Assembly: GCF_039543565.1 (NCBI RefSeq)
Contig: NZ_BAABJZ010000103.1
Location: 44,283-108,282, forward strand
DNA length: 64,000 bases
Source of the DNA: Ferrimonas pelagia
Lineage (GTDB): Bacteria > Pseudomonadota > Gammaproteobacteria > Enterobacterales > Shewanellaceae
Reading direction: 5' to 3'
Within the stretch, counting starts at the first letter, position 1. Every line of letters begins with the position of its first letter. The notes below the pieces were generated by a model, which saw only the letters and a list, made by a program, of their open reading frames with translations, had not been told where the DNA came from and ran no database searches. A program made the position numbers and the translations under genes. Below, in pieces: positions 35,857 through 44,520 of the stretch.

Positions 35857-36189
35857 ATGCGCAGCCGTGGCCTCGAGGCGGAGCAGCACGCCTGCGACTA
35901 TCTGCAGGCGCAGGGGCTGCGCCTGCTGGAGCGCAACGTACAGTGCCGTTTTGGCGAGATCGATCTGATCATGCGTCACGGCGAACAACTGGTCTTTGTC
36001 GAGGTGAAATACCGCCAAAGCCGCGGCTTTGGCGGCGCAGCACAGGCGGTTACGGCGGCCAAACAACACAAGCTCAGAGCCACTGCTTTATGGTATCTGC
36101 AGCAACAGGGCTGGGGCGAACGCCCCTGTCGATTTGACGTTCTGGCCATCGATGGGTCTGAACTCAACTGGATTCAAAACGCATTTTAA
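35857..36189 (+). CDS. yraN: YraN family protein (UPF0102), predicted endonuclease-like
   Basis: The 110-residue product belongs to the YraN/UPF0102 family, which has a restriction-endonuclease-like fold. It shows GLEAEQHACDYLQAQG, the FGEIDLIMRHGEQLVFVEVKYR block with the expected Asp, Glu and Lys catalytic-type residues, and a C-terminal PCRFDVLAID. The ATG follows the lpoA stop directly with no gap, so coupling is likely. The cellular role of the family is unsettled. Confidence 0.93.
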   Translation: MRSRGLEAEQHACDYLQAQGLRLLERNVQCRFGEIDLIMRHGEQLVFVEVKYRQSRGFGGAAQAVTAAKQHKLRATALWYLQQQGWGERPCRFDVLAIDGSELNWIQNAF

Positions 36190-36204
36190 GAGGATCACGC
36201 CACC

Positions 36205-36792
36205 ATGCTGGAGCGTATCAAAGAGAGCTTTACCGAAAGCATTCAAACCAAGATCGATGCGCTGGAATCACTGCCTGAATCATTGGAAAAAGCCTCAATG
36301 GCCATGGTTCAGTGCTTGCTGAACGGCAATAAGATCCTGATCTGTGGCAATGGCGGCAGTGCCGGCGCTGCCCAACATTTTGCCGCCGGCTTGCTCAATC
36401 GCTTCGAGATCGAACGCCCCGGTCTGCCCGCCATCTCGCTGTCAACCGATACCACCACCATGACCGCCATCGCCAATGACTACAGCTATGAAGAGATCTT
36501 CTCCAAGCAGGTTCGGGCGCTCGGCCAGCCCGGTGACATCTTGCTGGCGCTCTCCACCAGTGGTAACTCCGGCAACGTTATCAAGGCCATGGAAGCTGCG
36601 GTGAACCGGGACATGACCATCATCGCGCTGACCGGCAAAGACGGCGGCGCCATGGCGGGCCTGCTGAGCGATAACGATACCGAGGTGCGGGTACCAAGCA
36701 ATCGCACCGCCCGGATCCAAGAGGTGCACATGCTGGCCCTGCATTGCCTATTTGATAGCATCGATCGCACCCTATTTCCGCAAGAGGACTGA
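36205..36792 (+). CDS. diaA: DnaA initiator-associating protein DiaA (SIS domain)
   Basis: DiaA is a tetrameric SIS-domain protein that binds DnaA and promotes its assembly at oriC. The 195-residue product has the SIS motifs ILICGNGGSAGAAQHFAAGL (about 49-68) and LALSTSGNSGNVIKA. It resembles GmhA sedoheptulose-7-phosphate isomerase, its closest paralogue, but the yraN-diaA-dolP context and length favour DiaA. Confidence 0.92.
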   Translation: MLERIKESFTESIQTKIDALESLPESLEKASMAMVQCLLNGNKILICGNGGSAGAAQHFAAGLLNRFEIERPGLPAISLSTDTTTMTAIANDYSYEEIFSKQVRALGQPGDILLALSTSGNSGNVIKAMEAAVNRDMTIIALTGKDGGAMAGLLSDNDTEVRVPSNRTARIQEVHMLALHCLFDSIDRTLFPQED

Positions 36793-36795
36793 GTC

Positions 36796-37359
36796 ATGTG
36801 GCGCTTATTCGGGATCCTGTTAGTCGTAACGCAACTTACCGCCTGTGCCGGGATCCTGATGGCCGGGGCGGTCGGCGGTGCCGTGATGGTCAACGATCGC
36901 CGCTCCATGGGCAGCCAGATCGACGATCACGCCCTGGAAGTGCGTTTGTCCGCAGCCTTGCGTGAACATGACGATCTGCGCCAGCAGACCCGGATCAGCG
37001 CCATCAGCATGAACCAGCAGGTGCTGCTGATAGGCCAAGTGCCCAACGACATGTTGCGCAATAAAGCCATTAAGGTGTTGGAGCAGGTCGAGGGCGTGGG
37101 CCTGATGCACGATCAGATCCGTCGCGGCAGCCCGATCGGCTTTAGCGCCATCAGCAATGACAGCTGGATTAGCACCAAGGTGAAATCCCGCATGTTCGGC
37201 GATGGGGAGCTCGATGCCATGCGGATCAAGGTGATCACCGAGAATAACGAGGTGTTTCTGCTGGGTCTGGTGACCCAAGAGGAAGCCGAACGGGCGGTGG
37301 AGATCGCCCGAACCACCGCTGGCGTGCGCAAGGTGGTCAAGGTGTTCGAGTATCGCTGA
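36796..37359 (+). CDS. dolP: Outer-membrane lipoprotein DolP (YraP), dual BON domain
   Basis: DolP is an outer-membrane lipoprotein with two BON domains that binds anionic lipids and supports outer-membrane integrity and BAM function. The 187-residue product has a signal peptide with lipobox LTAC (Cys17). BON1 lies at about 45-110 (LEVRLSAALREHDDL...ISMNQQVLLIGQVPND), and BON2 at about 120-187 (STKVKSRMFGDGELDAMRIKV...NEVFLLGLVT). It closes the lpoA-yraN-diaA-dolP unit and is followed by a strong terminator. Confidence 0.94.
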   Translation: MWRLFGILLVVTQLTACAGILMAGAVGGAVMVNDRRSMGSQIDDHALEVRLSAALREHDDLRQQTRISAISMNQQVLLIGQVPNDMLRNKAIKVLEQVEGVGLMHDQIRRGSPIGFSAISNDSWISTKVKSRMFGDGELDAMRIKVITENNEVFLLGLVTQEEAERAVEIARTTAGVRKVVKVFEYR

Positions 37360-37370
37360 TAGCTGATCAA

Positions 37371-37404
37371 AAACGCCCCGCTTAGACTAAGCGGGGCGTT
37401 TTTT
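37371..37404. terminator. Bidirectional terminator between dolP and trpS
   Basis: A long GC-rich stem (AAACGCCCCGCTT at 37371-37383 with AAGCGGGGCGTTT at 37389-37401) is flanked by a T-run on both strands. It can end dolP transcripts on the plus strand and trpS transcripts on the minus strand. Confidence 0.9.
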
Positions 37405-37417
37405 ATGGCGATTCGAC

Positions 37418-38425
37418 TTAACGCGGCATCGCCGGCAAGCCTACGGCGTCGTAGACCTTAGCCAAGGTTGCCGCCGCCTTTTCGCGGGCGCGCTCCGCGC
37501 CGGCCTTCATCACCTCGTCAAGATAGGCTTGATCCGCCCGGATCTCGCGGAAGCGCTGCTGCATCGGCTCCAGCATGGCCACCACGGACTCGGCGGTCGC
37601 CACCTTCAGATGGCCATACATCTTGCCTTCGAACTCCGCCTCGATCTCCGCAAAGCTCTTACCGCTGGTGGCGGAGTAGATACTCATCAGATTGGACACG
37701 CCCGCCTTGTTTTCCAGATCGAACCGGACCACGGCCGGATCATCCGAATCGGTCACCGCCTTCTTGAATTTCTTGGTGATCACCTTGGGATCTTCCAGCA
37801 GACCGATGCGGTTGTTGGCGTTGTCATCCGACTTCGACATCTTCTTGGTCGGATCCTGCAGGCTCATCACGCGCGCACCGGTTTGCGGGATATGCGGCTC
37901 AGGCACGACAAAGGTGTCGCCATACAGGTTGTTGAAGCGGGTGGCGATATCGCGAGACAGCTCCAAGTGCTGCTTCTGATCGTTGCCCACCGGCACCTCA
38001 TTGGTCTGATAGAGCAGGATATCGGAAGCCATCAGTACCGGATAGCTGAACAGACCCGCGTTGATGTTGTTGGCGTGGCGGGCCGACTTATCCTTAAACT
38101 GGGTCATCCGGTTCAGTTCGCCCATCTGGGTGTAGCAGTTCAGGATCCAGCCCAGTTGGGTGTGCTCCTGCACGTGCGACTGAACAAACACCGTGCTCTT
38201 GCGTGGATCGATCCCCACCGCCAGATACAGTGCCAGCGTATCCATACAGGCGTTACGCAGCGCTTCTGGGTCCTGACGTACCGTGATGGCGTGCAGATCA
38301 ACGATGCAGTACAAGGCATCGTGGCTATCCTGCAGGTTCACCCACTGGCGCAGTGCGCCCATGTAGTTACCTAGAGTCAGGCCGCCCGAAGGTTGGGCGC
38401 CACTAAATACAACGGGTTTGCTCAT
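37418..38425 (-). CDS. trpS: Tryptophanyl-tRNA synthetase
   Basis: TrpS is a class Ic synthetase that charges tRNA-Trp. The 335-residue product has the HIGH-like motif PSGGLTLGNYMG (about 12-23) and the KMSKS loop (195-199). The length matches E. coli TrpS (334). Its start overlaps the gph stop (ATGA), consistent with the conserved rpe-gph-trpS run downstream of dam in E. coli. Confidence 0.97.
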   Translation of the reverse strand: MSKPVVFSGAQPSGGLTLGNYMGALRQWVNLQDSHDALYCIVDLHAITVRQDPEALRNACMDTLALYLAVGIDPRKSTVFVQSHVQEHTQLGWILNCYTQMGELNRMTQFKDKSARHANNINAGLFSYPVLMASDILLYQTNEVPVGNDQKQHLELSRDIATRFNNLYGDTFVVPEPHIPQTGARVMSLQDPTKKMSKSDDNANNRIGLLEDPKVITKKFKKAVTDSDDPAVVRFDLENKAGVSNLMSIYSATSGKSFAEIEAEFEGKMYGHLKVATAESVVAMLEPMQQRFREIRADQAYLDEVMKAGAERAREKAAATLAKVYDAVGLPAMPR

Positions 38426-39123
38426 TGGATCTCGATCTCGGTTAACGCCGGCAACAGCGCCAGCAGATGGTCAAAATTATCCAGAGCATGATCCGGATCC
38501 AAGGTGCGAATGTCCAGCCCATAGTTATAACCGTAGCTCACACCCACGGTCGAACACCCCGCCGCCCGCCCGGCTTCGATATCGTTTCGCGAGTCACCCA
38601 CCATTAACAGCTGCTTGGACTGCAGCTGCCACTGCTGCAGAAGAGTGGTCAGCGGCAGCGGATCCGGTTTACGTCGTGGCAAGCTATCGCCACCAAACCA
38701 ACATTCGATGTATGGCGCGATCCCGCAATCATCCAACAACCCTTGCACGTACTGCGCCGGCTTATTGGTGACCACCGCGATCCGATAGCCCCGTGCTTGC
38801 AGCCGCTCAAGCGTAGACCCAACCTTGGGATACAACAGTTCAGGACCCGCTCGATGCTGACCATAATGCCAGTGGAAGCGTACCAGCGTTTCAGCCACCA
38901 ACGTCTCATCCAACCGGGGGTCAATCGTCACATCCGCGGACAATGCGCGGCGGATCAATACCTCAGCCCCATTCCCTATCCAGCCCAATGCATCCTGCGT
39001 CACACAAGGCGTCCGCCCCATATCCACTAATGCTGCAGCGGCCGCCGCAGCTAAGCTGGGGCCGCTGTTAACCAGTGTGCCGTCCAGATCAAACGCAATC
39101 GCGCGTACCTCCGGTAAAGCCAT
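38422..39123 (-). CDS. gph: Phosphoglycolate phosphatase Gph
   Basis: Gph is a HAD-superfamily phosphatase that clears 2-phosphoglycolate, a product of oxidative DNA damage repair. The 233-residue product shows HAD motif I FDLDGTLVNS (Asp12, Asp14), motif II in VVTNKP, and motif III/IV LMVGDSRNDIEAGRAAG. It lies between rpe and trpS with overlaps at both ends. Confidence 0.95.
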   Translation of the reverse strand: MALPEVRAIAFDLDGTLVNSGPSLAAAAAAALVDMGRTPCVTQDALGWIGNGAEVLIRRALSADVTIDPRLDETLVAETLVRFHWHYGQHRAGPELLYPKVGSTLERLQARGYRIAVVTNKPAQYVQGLLDDCGIAPYIECWFGGDSLPRRKPDPLPLTTLLQQWQLQSKQLLMVGDSRNDIEAGRAAGCSTVGVSYGYNYGLDIRTLDPDHALDNFDHLLALLPALTEIEIQ

Positions 39124-39809
39124 CAGTTCGTTACTCCCTGTAACTCTGCCCGCATCTGATCGATCACCGCCCGATAGTCCGGCTGATTGAAGATCGCCGA
39201 GCCGGCGACAAACATATCCGCCCCGGCCGCCGCGATCTCGGCAATATTATCCACCTTCACGCCGCCGTCGATCTGCAAGCGGATATCGCGGCCACTGGCC
39301 TCAATGCGCTGGCGTACCTGACGGATCTTGTCCAAAGTACCCGGAATAAAGGACTGACCACCAAAGCCGGGATTAACCGACATCAGCAGGATCACATCCA
39401 GCTTATCCATCACATGGTCGAGGTAATGCAGCGGGGTTGCGGGGTTGAACACCAAGCCGGCCTGCGCGCCACCGGCCTTGATCAACTGCAAGGTTCGATC
39501 AATGTGCTCAGACGCTTCAGGGTGGAAGGTGATGATCGACGCTCCGGCCTTAATAAAGTCTGGGACTAGGCGATCCACCGGCTTCACCATCAGATGCACA
39601 TCGATCGGCACGGTCAGCCCACGTCTATCCATATCGGCGCGCAGGGCTTGGCACACCAGAGGACCGATGGTCAGATTGGGCACATAATGGTTATCCATAA
39701 CATCAAAATGCACCACATCGGCGCCCGCATTGAGCACCTGGGACACATCTTCCCCGAGGCGGGCAAAATCAGCGGACAGGATCGAAGGGCAGATCAGAAA
39801 CTCTTTCAT
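39123..39809 (-). CDS. rpe: Ribulose-phosphate 3-epimerase
   Basis: Rpe interconverts ribulose 5-phosphate and xylulose 5-phosphate in the pentose phosphate pathway. The 228-residue TIM-barrel product has the markers ICPSILSADFARLGEDV, HFDVMDNHYVPNLTIGP, VDVHLMV-type IDVHLMV, and LLMSVNPGFGGQSFI. It heads the rpe-gph-trpS unit. In E. coli dam lies just upstream; here a putative porin and two small genes on the plus strand lie between. Confidence 0.96.
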   Translation of the reverse strand: MKEFLICPSILSADFARLGEDVSQVLNAGADVVHFDVMDNHYVPNLTIGPLVCQALRADMDRRGLTVPIDVHLMVKPVDRLVPDFIKAGASIITFHPEASEHIDRTLQLIKAGGAQAGLVFNPATPLHYLDHVMDKLDVILLMSVNPGFGGQSFIPGTLDKIRQVRQRIEASGRDIRLQIDGGVKVDNIAEIAAAGADMFVAGSAIFNQPDYRAVIDQMRAELQGVTN

Positions 39810-40002
39810 ATACCGTTGCTCTTTAGTCGGCGACTTGAGCTTGGTATGTTAATCGCTTTCACTTATCAGACCCAAATGGTCTTTTATGAGCCGTTTGCAA
39901 TTCCATCCCTGCTGCGATTATGGTGCTCCTACCCCCAGGTCCACCCCGCATTGAAGCATGACGTTCCGGGCTCGAGCCCACCATTGGATAATTAGGGATT
40001 GG

Positions 40003-40647
40003 ATGATGAAAAAGATTGTACCTCACGTAGTAGCCGCGTCCGTGTTGGCCGCTTCGAGCTCTGTCGCTGCCATTGAGTTAGGCGCCGATACCGAATTGAG
40101 TTTTAACGCGACACTGGCCAGTAACTACCTGTTTCGTGGTGTCAGCCTTTCCGACGATGATTTTGCCGTTCAGGGTGGGGCTGACTTAGCTCACGGCTCA
40201 GGCCTGTACGCCGGCATTTGGGCGTCCACCTACGATAACGGTGGCGATACCGAAACCGAGGTTGATTGGTGGGCGGGCTATGGCTTTGATCTCAGCGACA
40301 GCCTTTCTTTGGATGTCGGAGTGACCCGCTACTACTACCCGAGCGTCGGTGGCCACACCACCGAATGGTACGCAGGCGCCGCCATTGCGGATGCGACCGT
40401 CACCCTATTCTATGATCAGCACATAGAACAATGGTATTTCCAGGGGGGCTACGACTTTACCCTGCCTGCTGACGTTGTCCTCAGCGCCCACGTCGGTTAT
40501 ACCGAGCCCGACGAAGCGTCCGGCTTCTATGATCTGGGATTGACCGCAAGCTATGCCATCAATGATCACATCGAGGTGTTTGGCGGCGCGGTGTACCATG
40601 AAGAAGAAAAAGACAATTACGTCGCCGGTGTTAACTTTTACTTCTAA
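40003..40647 (+). CDS. Putative outer-membrane porin, TorF/Gcw_chp type
   Basis: The 214-residue product has a cleavable signal peptide (MMKKIV...SSVAA, cut near residue 23) and then alternating beta-strand patterns rich in Tyr, Trp and Gly, ending in the aromatic NFYF typical of outer-membrane beta-barrels. The segments ATLASNYLFRGVSLSDDDFAVQGG and LYAGIWAST match the TIGR02001 (TorF-like) family. I take the ATG at 40003, next to a Gly-rich Shine-Dalgarno-like AGGGATTGG; the frame is open from 39958. The cargo is not known to me. It is a single gene between rpe and a small-protein unit. Confidence 0.8.
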   Translation: MMKKIVPHVVAASVLAASSSVAAIELGADTELSFNATLASNYLFRGVSLSDDDFAVQGGADLAHGSGLYAGIWASTYDNGGDTETEVDWWAGYGFDLSDSLSLDVGVTRYYYPSVGGHTTEWYAGAAIADATVTLFYDQHIEQWYFQGGYDFTLPADVVLSAHVGYTEPDEASGFYDLGLTASYAINDHIEVFGGAVYHEEEKDNYVAGVNFYF

Positions 40648-40659
40648 CGATTAGCGCCG

Positions 40660-40689
40660 TTAGCACTTTTGCAACACCGCTGATATAAT
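40660..40689 (+). promoter_or_regulatory. Promoter for the small-protein unit at 40720
   Basis: A perfect -10 TATAAT (40684-40689) is preceded after 18 bases by TTAGCA (40660-40665), four of six matches to -35. The expected start is about 25 bases before the GTG at 40720. Confidence 0.65.
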
Positions 40690-40719
40690 CGCCTCCAGAG
40701 ATCGACTCGGGAGGCGATT

Positions 40720-40956
40720 GTGTTTTTGCGAAACCGCAAACACCTAAAGGGAATGCTGCTGACGGGCGCCGCTGCGCTGCTGGCGTTGTCGGCTTATGGC
40801 TGGTTGCAGCAAGAGTGCACAGGTACCTGCCTCCAGGCGGAGGCCAAGCTCAAGTGGCATCAGTGGATCGCCGGCAGTGACAGCGGCCAGATCCACTTCG
40901 TTGATCTGCTTGAACTGCTCTATCGGCCGCAAGATAACCGTAGGCCCACTCAGTGA
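40720..40956 (+). CDS. Hypothetical small membrane-anchored protein
   Basis: I do not recognise this 78-residue product. It has a basic N-terminus (MFLRNRKHLKG) and one hydrophobic segment (about 11-28) that could be an anchor or signal peptide without a clear cleavage site. A Cys-x3-Cys pair (CTGTC) follows just outside the membrane, then a short helical tail rich in Trp, Leu and charged residues. The start is GTG with GGGAGG six bases upstream, and a good promoter precedes it, so expression is likely. Its stop overlaps the start of the DUF2970 gene (GTGA), indicating a two-gene unit. Confidence 0.6.
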   Translation: MFLRNRKHLKGMLLTGAAALLALSAYGWLQQECTGTCLQAEAKLKWHQWIAGSDSGQIHFVDLLELLYRPQDNRRPTQ

Positions 40957-41132
40957 TCCGGATCATCGGCTCGATACTGGCCGCCCTGTTTGGGGTGCAG
41001 TCCGAAGCCAATCGCCAGCACGACTTCCAACAACGCTCCGCCCTGCCCTACCTGCTGACCGGGCTCGTCGCCCTGCTCCTGTTCGTCCTGAGCCTTGTGC
41101 TCGTCGTGCGCTGGGTATTAGCGGCGGTATAA
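40953..41132 (+). CDS. DUF2970 family small membrane protein
   Basis: The 59-residue product begins MIRIIGSILAALFGVQSEANRQHDF and continues into one strong membrane helix (about 31-57). The SxxAAxFGVQSxxNRxxDF segment is the hallmark of DUF2970 as I know the family. The GTG start overlaps the upstream stop by four bases. The last 15 bases overlap the end of dam on the other strand. No function is established for DUF2970. Confidence 0.75.
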   Translation: MIRIIGSILAALFGVQSEANRQHDFQQRSALPYLLTGLVALLLFVLSLVLVVRWVLAAV

Positions 41133-41930
41133 GGCGAACAACTCGTCCACCTTCTTGCGTCCACTGGCCTTCGGGCTGATGGAGCGCGTCACCTTCAAAC
41201 TTTCCAATTGCGCGGCATGGTACAGCTCCTGCGCCAAAGGCGTGTCATGGTTGCTGATCAACACCGTGGCCCCCTGCTCCTGAGCGATCTCGTGCGCCCC
41301 TCGAGCCAATAAGGCCTGATCATCCAGGCTAAATCCGCCGGACGCATAGCTGGTGAAGTTGGCTGTGGTTGATAACGGCAGGTAGGGCGGATCGCAATAC
41401 ACCGCATCTCCGGAGCGCGCTCGAGCCATTGAATCGGCATAGCCTTCACAGAAAAAGGTCGCTTTTTGGGCTTTTTCGGCAAAAAACCATAGCTCCTTTT
41501 CCGGGAAATAAGGCTTCTTGTAGGAGCCAAACGGCACATTAAATCCGCCGGACTTGTTGTAGCGGCACAGGCCGTTGTAACCAAACCGGTTCAGATAGAG
41601 GAAGAGCACCGCTCGGCCCCAGCGCTCGTGAGTCTGGTTAAACTCGGCGCGGATCCCGTAATAGGTTTCCTTATCGTTGTTCTCGGCGGTAAACCACTTC
41701 TTCGCTTCACGAATGTAGCCATCCGGATCCCGCTGCAGGGTCTGGTACAGGCCGATCAGATCCGGGTTGATATCGCTTAGCAGATACTCGGAGAAATCCG
41801 TATTCAAAAACACCGAGCCCGCCCCGACAAAGGGCTCGATCAAGCGATCACTCTTAGGCAAGCGCTCAGCGATCTGCTCGACCAGCTTGTACTTGCCGCC
41901 CGCCCATTTGAGAAAAGCTCTGGATTTCAT
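41118..41930 (-). CDS. dam: DNA adenine methyltransferase Dam (GATC)
   Basis: Dam methylates adenine in GATC and so guides mismatch repair, SeqA binding and gene control. The 270-residue product has the SAM motif PFVGAGSVF (about 33-41), the catalytic DPPY at 180-183, FLYLNRFGYNGLCRYN for target recognition, and a normal length. It is the last gene of the pilM-to-dam run on the minus strand, 35 bases after damX. GATC is markedly frequent in this DNA. Its 3' end overlaps the DUF2970 gene by 15 bases, tail-to-tail. Confidence 0.97.
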   Translation of the reverse strand: MKSRAFLKWAGGKYKLVEQIAERLPKSDRLIEPFVGAGSVFLNTDFSEYLLSDINPDLIGLYQTLQRDPDGYIREAKKWFTAENNDKETYYGIRAEFNQTHERWGRAVLFLYLNRFGYNGLCRYNKSGGFNVPFGSYKKPYFPEKELWFFAEKAQKATFFCEGYADSMARARSGDAVYCDPPYLPLSTTANFTSYASGGFSLDDQALLARGAHEIAQEQGATVLISNHDTPLAQELYHAAQLESLKVTRSISPKASGRKKVDELFALYRR

Positions 41931-41965
41931 TATCTGCCAACCGTTTTCTGCGAAAAGCGGAGATT

Positions 41966-43426
41966 CTACCCTTGTTGCCGCAGGATCTCAGCCAATAGTT
42001 GCTCTTCTGATAGCTCTTTTTGCACTGCAGCCATCGATTTGATGTAAGGCGACAGGCTTTGAATCCCTTCGGGCATCTGTGCCAACGCCGCAGCGGCCGC
42101 CTGTCGATCCTCGAAGCCGCCCAGCACCAGAACATACCAAGGCTGCGGCTGCCGATCGATGCGGTAAACCGTCACATCATCATCGATGCCATGGCTGGCC
42201 ATAAAGCCAGCGATAAGTTTAGGGTAGGAGAAGACCGCCAGCTGCAACACATAGCTGTCAGCGGGACGCTGCAGCAGCGGCTGTTGCGACAAAGGCACAC
42301 TGATCTCGGTCACCGGCGCCACGGCCACCTCGACCGGCGGCACGGACAGATCGATCTCCGCCTCGGGCAGTGCCACCTCGGCCTGGATCTCCCCAGCCAA
42401 AGGAAGATCAGACGCAACGGCCTCCGGCGGCCAGCTCCCGGCCAGATCCGACGCAACGGCCTCCGGTGGCCAGCTCCCGGCCAGATCCAGTGCCGCCCCA
42501 TCCAGCGCCCACTCTTCCTGCCGGTCGTCCGGATCAGACTCAGGCACGCCCTCAAGCGCAATCGAGCTCACAAACGCCAGCGGCACGATCTCGTCATCAG
42601 CGGACACCGGGCCCTCGGCAACATCGGACGCCAGATCCCATGCCTCAGGCTCGGCAGCAGGCTCCAACCAAAGCCAGATCATCAACGCCAAAACCAGCAC
42701 CGACAAGGCAGCAATGCCGCCCCGATGGGCTGGGCTGATCGCGGCTAAGGGCCGAGCCTCACGCAGCTGCTCCACCAAGCCGACCACGGCGCTGGCACTG
42801 CCATCCGACTGACGCAGCTGCCGCTCAAGCGCCTCGTCATTCGCCACCCCTTGCTTGCCACCTTGCAGAGCCAACTGTTCATACAAACGCTGACGCTCTC
42901 GCAGTGGCAATGCGCCGATCTCAACCGGCAACAAGCGCGCACTGAAGCTTTCGGGCAGTTCAGCCTGCAAACGCCCAACGAGGCCGTCCTCACACACCAA
43001 GATCAAGGTCACGTGCAAGGTCACCGCTTCGCTATCCATCACCAGCGTCAGCAGCTCAGCCAATAAGGTGTCGGCCACCCAGTGGGCGTTATCGATCACC
43101 AGCAGCAACCGCCCCGGGATCTCCGGCGCCAGTCGCTCTAGTGTGTCCGGCAGGGGCTCGAGGCTATCAAAAACGGCATGGGGGATAAGCTGATGGATCA
43201 ACTGCTCGCGCAGGCGAGCGGGATCGCCTGCGGCCGTCGCGGTCAGAAAGGCTTGGTTAAACTCGCCACTGTGCTCGAGCACAGCTTGCGCCAGCACGGT
43301 TTTCCCCATGCCACGCGCGCCATGCAGCAAGATCAGATGATCGCCGTACTCGGTCAGGTAGCGCAAACGCTCCAGCAAGCTTCGCTGGCTGGGCAGCAAG
43401 GTGGAGGCTGCTGCAGGTTCACTCAT
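41966..43426 (-). CDS. damX: Cell division protein DamX (AAA ATPase domain, SPOR domain)
   Basis: DamX localises to the division septum through its SPOR domain, which binds denuded peptidoglycan. The 486-residue product has an N-terminal AAA domain with P-loop GARGMGKT (36-43) and a Walker B-like LLVIDNAHW. One membrane helix lies near 238-256, then a long acidic Pro/Ala/Glu linker, then a SPOR domain (about 390-465, SYVLQLAVFSYPKLIAGF...WYVLVLGGFEDRQAAAAAL). The linker holds two exact copies of a 13-residue unit. The start overlaps the aroB stop (ATGA). An AAA domain on DamX is usual in Vibrio/Alteromonas relatives. Confidence 0.93.
   Translation of the reverse strand: MSEPAAASTLLPSQRSLLERLRYLTEYGDHLILLHGARGMGKTVLAQAVLEHSGEFNQAFLTATAAGDPARLREQLIHQLIPHAVFDSLEPLPDTLERLAPEIPGRLLLVIDNAHWVADTLLAELLTLVMDSEAVTLHVTLILVCEDGLVGRLQAELPESFSARLLPVEIGALPLRERQRLYEQLALQGGKQGVANDEALERQLRQSDGSASAVVGLVEQLREARPLAAISPAHRGGIAALSVLVLALMIWLWLEPAAEPEAWDLASDVAEGPVSADDEIVPLAFVSSIALEGVPESDPDDRQEEWALDGAALDLAGSWPPEAVASDLAGSWPPEAVASDLPLAGEIQAEVALPEAEIDLSVPPVEVAVAPVTEISVPLSQQPLLQRPADSYVLQLAVFSYPKLIAGFMASHGIDDDVTVYRIDRQPQPWYVLVLGGFEDRQAAAAALAQMPEGIQSLSPYIKSMAAVQKELSEEQLLAEILRQQG
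42405..42482 (-). repeat. 39-bp tandem repeat inside damX
   Basis: Two adjacent 39-bp copies (42405-42443 and 42444-42482), with two mismatches, encode DLAGSWPPEAVAS twice in the periplasmic linker of DamX. A further partial copy (AGATCC) begins at 42483. The unit keeps the frame, so copy number can vary without breaking the gene. Confidence 0.9.
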
Positions 43427-44502
43427 AGATCGTGCAGAAAGGTCCGCAGTTGCGCTTCGGTCACATCCGCCGTCACGACCGCACGCCCTAAGGTGCGCGG
43501 CAGGATCAGCCGGATCTGGCCATTAAGCGCCTTTTTATCGCGTCGCATATGGGGCAGGTATTGCTCCGCCACCATATTATCTGGCCCCGCCACCGGCAGT
43601 TCGAACGCCTGAAGCAGTGCACGGATCCGCGCGATCTCGGCGTCATCCAGCCAACCCAGTTGATGGGACAGCAGTGCAGCCTGCATCATACCGGCGGCCA
43701 CCGCCTCGCCGTGCAGCCAAACTCCGTAGCCCTGCTCGGCTTCGATAGCGTGGCCAAAGGTATGGCCCAAATTGAGCAAAGCCCGCACCCCTTGCTCTGT
43801 CTCGTCTTCGGCTACCACCTCAGCTTTGATCTCACAGCAGCGACGGATCGCGTAGATCAGCGCCTCTGGTTGCTGCGCCTTCAGAGCCTGTTGCTGCGCT
43901 TCAAGCCACTGAAAGAACTCGCCGTCCCAGAGGATCCCGTATTTGATCACCTCGGCCATGCCCGCCGCAAATTCGCGCTCGGGTAAGGTCGACAGGGTAC
44001 GAGTATCCATCAACACCAACTCCGGCTGATGAAATGCGCCGATCATGTTCTTACCCAGCGGGTGATTGACGGCCGTTTTGCCGCCGACCGAGGAGTCGAC
44101 CTGTGCGAGGAGGGTGGTGGGGATCTGAACGAAGGAGACGCCACGCTGATAACAGGCCGCGGCAAAGCCGACCATATCACCGATCACACCACCGCCCAGC
44201 GCCACCAAGGCGCAATCACGCCCCAGATCCAGCGACAGGGCCCGTGAAAAGATGGTATCCAGCGTCGCTAACGTTTTCTCCGCTTCACCATCTGGCAACA
44301 CCAAGGTGTCGACCAGCTTGCCCGCTTGACGCAGCAGCGTGCAGGTCCGCTCTAAGTACAGCGGTGCCACCACATCATTGGTGATCACCAAGGTGCGATG
44401 GGGCTTCAATTGTGCGAGCCATTCCTGTCCCGAATCCAATAGATCCGGTGCAATGATAATGGGGTAGCTGCGCGTCCCCAGCTGTACGTCGATCCGTTCC
44501 AT
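43423..44502 (-). CDS. aroB: 3-dehydroquinate synthase AroB
   Basis: AroB turns DAHP into 3-dehydroquinate, the second shikimate-pathway step, using NAD and a divalent metal. The 359-residue product shows ALGGGVIGDMVGFAA (NAD loop), PTTLLAQVDSSVGGKTAVNHP, and the metal His and Glu residues within GHTFGHAIEA and WLHGEAVAAGM. It lies between aroK and damX, the conserved order. Confidence 0.97.
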   Translation of the reverse strand: MERIDVQLGTRSYPIIIAPDLLDSGQEWLAQLKPHRTLVITNDVVAPLYLERTCTLLRQAGKLVDTLVLPDGEAEKTLATLDTIFSRALSLDLGRDCALVALGGGVIGDMVGFAAACYQRGVSFVQIPTTLLAQVDSSVGGKTAVNHPLGKNMIGAFHQPELVLMDTRTLSTLPEREFAAGMAEVIKYGILWDGEFFQWLEAQQQALKAQQPEALIYAIRRCCEIKAEVVAEDETEQGVRALLNLGHTFGHAIEAEQGYGVWLHGEAVAAGMMQAALLSHQLGWLDDAEIARIRALLQAFELPVAGPDNMVAEQYLPHMRRDKKALNGQIRLILPRTLGRAVVTADVTEAQLRTFLHDL

Positions 44503-44520
44503 GGGTTGCCTACTTCAGCG

